6,403 bases of DNA from contig JADLHH010000590.1 of assembly GCA_020848855.1 (NCBI GenBank), positions 1-6,403 of the forward strand, in the 5' to 3' direction. The DNA comes from Anaerolineae bacterium. GTDB taxonomy: Bacteria; Chloroflexota; Anaerolineae; Aggregatilineales; Phototrophicaceae. Position numbers and translations under genes: made by a program. The notes under the pieces were generated by a model. It saw only the letters and a program-made list of their open reading frames with translations. It was not told the DNA's origin and did not search any database. Numbering within the stretch: the stretch's first letter is position 1; every line of letters starts with the position of its first letter. Below, piece by piece: positions 4,670 to 6,403 of this stretch.

Positions 4670-6403
4670 ATGAGAATAGTCTACCGTTTCCACGTCCTCC
4701 GCCGCTGGCAGAAAGCCGCTTTGATTTTCGGCGCGCTCGTGATCGCGCTCGGCGGCTTAACCTATGTGTGGCTGTTCGCGGATTTGCCGTCGATTGACCG
4801 CTTGCAGGCGGGCATGGCGCTGCCCTCGACGCGCATCTACGACCGCAGCGGCAAGCTGCTGTACGAAATCCTCGCCAATTCGCAGACCAGCGGGCGCAAT
4901 ACCGCTATTCCGCTCGACAGCATCCCGCAGGCGTGCCAGCAGGCGGTGATCAGTACCGAGGATGCCAACTTCACCGATCACCCCGGCGTCGACGTGGTCG
5001 GCATCGTGCGCGCGCTGTGGATCAACCTGCGCGGCGGCGAGGTGATCGCCGGGGGCAGCACGATCACCCAGCAGGTAGCGCGCAATCTGCTGCTCGACCC
5101 GGAGCAGCGCGCCGAGCGGACGATTCAGCGCAAGCTGAAAGAAGCGATCCTCGCCATCCGGCTGCAGAACGCCTACAGCAAGGACGACGTGCTGGCGCTG
5201 TACCTCAACCAGTCGTATTTCGGCAACCTGGCTTACGGCATCGAGGCGGCGGCGCAGGCATATTTCGGCAAATCCGCGCCCGATCTGTCGCTGTCGGAGT
5301 GCGCGCTGCTCGCCGGGCTGCTGCAAGCGCCGTCGGTCTACGACCCGCTGACCGACCTCGACGCAGCGAAAACCCGACAGGGCGAAGTCCTCGACCTGAT
5401 GGCGCAGAACGGTTCTATCACGGCGGCGCAGGCGGAAGCCGCCCGGCGCGACGAACTCCAGTTCGCCGCCAGCCCGTTCCCGATTGAAGCGCCGCACTTC
5501 GTCATGGCGGTGATCAAGCAGTTGGAGCGCGAGTACCCAGAGCAGCTTTACAACGACGGTCTCGACGTGATCACGACCGTCGACCTCGACTGGCAGCAGG
5601 CGGCGCAGCGCTTCGCCCGGCTTCACCTCGACGCGCTCAACCACCCGACGGTCGCCGGGAGAGTGCCCGCCAACGCCAACAACGCCGCGCTGGTGGCGCT
5701 CGATCCGCACACCGGGCAGGTGCTGACCATGCTCGGCAGCCCGGATTATTTCGATGAGAGCATCGACGGCGCGGTCAACGCAGCGCTGGCGATGCGCCAG
5801 CCGGGCAGCGCGCTCAAGCCGTTCACCTACGCGGCGGCGATGAACCCTGTCTTGCCCGATCCCTGGACAGCGGGGACGATGATCCTCGACGTGCAGACGC
5901 CGTTCGTCACGCGCAGGCTGGAAAGCTACAGCCCGGCGAATTTCGGGCTGGTCGAACACGGACCGGTCACGATCCGCGAGGCGCTGGCGTCGTCGTTCAA
6001 CGTGCCGGCAGTCGTCGCGCTCGATCACATCGGCATTCAGGCGATGGTCGAACTCGCCGCCGACGCCGGGGTGACCTCGCTGGCGGAAAACACGCAGGTC
6101 GACCTGTCGATCACGCTCGGCGGCGGCGAAGTGCGGCTGCTGGACATGGCGCAGGCGTACAGCATCTTCCCCAACGGCGGCTACCGCGTCGAGCCGACCT
6201 TCATCCTCAAAGTAACCAACCGCAAAGCCGATCAGGTACTGTACCAGTGGCAGCCGACCGCACCCGGCTCGACCAGCCAGACGGTGCGCGTGATCGACGA
6301 GCGGCTCGCCTACATCATCAGCGACATCCTGAGCGACAACGAAGCGCGGCTGCGCGGCTTCGGACTGAACCGCGCGCTCAACATCGGGCGTCCGGCGGCG
6401 GCA
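4670..6403 (+). CDS. Class A penicillin-binding protein (bifunctional transglycosylase/transpeptidase), 3'-truncated
   Basis: The first 578 codons of a PBP1A-type enzyme, which polymerises lipid II into glycan strands and cross-links them outside the membrane. The ATG is forced by an in-frame TAA four codons upstream. A basic cytoplasmic stub (RRWQK) and one membrane helix (about 16-36) precede the GT51 domain. The latter shows the catalytic-Glu motif STEDANFTDHPGVD (E97), GGSTITQQ (128-135), RKLKE with E158, and the YLNQSYFG and LSECALLAGLLQAPSVYDP segments. The transpeptidase domain begins near 310-340. The nucleophile motif is S380-A-L-K383 (QPGSALKP), and the second motif is S442-F-N444. 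The frame is open at the right edge; it stops at GRPAAA, just where the third motif KTG is expected. All visible active-site residues are intact. The family is certain; pbpA, mrcA or ponA cannot be chosen from sequence alone. Confidence 0.97.
   Translation, partial: MRIVYRFHVLRRWQKAALIFGALVIALGGLTYVWLFADLPSIDRLQAGMALPSTRIYDRSGKLLYEILANSQTSGRNTAIPLDSIPQACQQAVISTEDANFTDHPGVDVVGIVRALWINLRGGEVIAGGSTITQQVARNLLLDPEQRAERTIQRKLKEAILAIRLQNAYSKDDVLALYLNQSYFGNLAYGIEAAAQAYFGKSAPDLSLSECALLAGLLQAPSVYDPLTDLDAAKTRQGEVLDLMAQNGSITAAQAEAARRDELQFAASPFPIEAPHFVMAVIKQLEREYPEQLYNDGLDVITTVDLDWQQAAQRFARLHLDALNHPTVAGRVPANANNAALVALDPHTGQVLTMLGSPDYFDESIDGAVNAALAMRQPGSALKPFTYAAAMNPVLPDPWTAGTMILDVQTPFVTRRLESYSPANFGLVEHGPVTIREALASSFNVPAVVALDHIGIQAMVELAADAGVTSLAENTQVDLSITLGGGEVRLLDMAQAYSIFPNGGYRVEPTFILKVTNRKADQVLYQWQPTAPGSTSQTVRVIDERLAYIISDILSDNEARLRGFGLNRALNIGRPAAA

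Noticed and set aside
4757..6028. Long minus-strand open frame (423 codons) opposite the PBP gene
   Set aside because: It is antisense to a PBP with intact catalytic motifs, its translation is Arg/His/Val-rich low-complexity text with no domain, and GC-rich codon bias explains the lack of stops.

Overview
The window is a GC-rich bacterial segment (roughly 60-65% G+C by eye) with four protein genes, all on the + strand and tightly spaced. From left to right they are: the 3' part of a HerA/FtsK-like ATPase gene (1-2023), a 300-residue predicted exported or membrane-anchored beta-propeller-like protein (2184-3086), a 446-residue secreted multidomain protein (3201-4541), and the 5' part of a class A penicillin-binding protein gene (4670 to the right edge). 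No RNA gene, mobile element, CRISPR array or minus-strand gene is supported. Long open frames on the minus strand and in the other + frames are shadows of high-GC coding sequence.

The organism cannot be fixed from this window. The style suggests an environmental bacterium such as a Chloroflexota (Anaerolineae-like) lineage: HerA-type ATPases with long proline-rich and coiled-coil tails, secreted proteins with thrombospondin type-3 and SH3b modules, and PD40/TolB-type propellers with a membrane anchor. This is an inference from memory of such genomes. The class A PBP shows that the cell makes peptidoglycan.

The first gene ends in a strong intrinsic terminator (2062-2088), so what follows is transcribed separately. 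The 95 bases between that terminator and the second gene hold a 15-bp palindrome, a second copy of its half-site one helical turn away, and two overlapping, mutually exclusive hairpins directly before the start codon. This is the densest regulatory-looking DNA in the window. The third gene has a strong Shine-Dalgarno sequence. The fourth has none, and carries a -10-like hexamer exactly six bases before its ATG, as expected for a leaderless mRNA.

Three of the four products act at or outside the membrane: the anchored propeller protein, the secreted Ca-binding/SH3b protein, and the peptidoglycan polymerase. The shared theme is the cell envelope, but each gene appears to have its own expression signals, so this is a neighbourhood and not a demonstrated operon. 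The least understood parts are the C-terminal half of the ATPase, the last ~140 residues of the secreted protein, and a short Hcp-like segment in that same protein.
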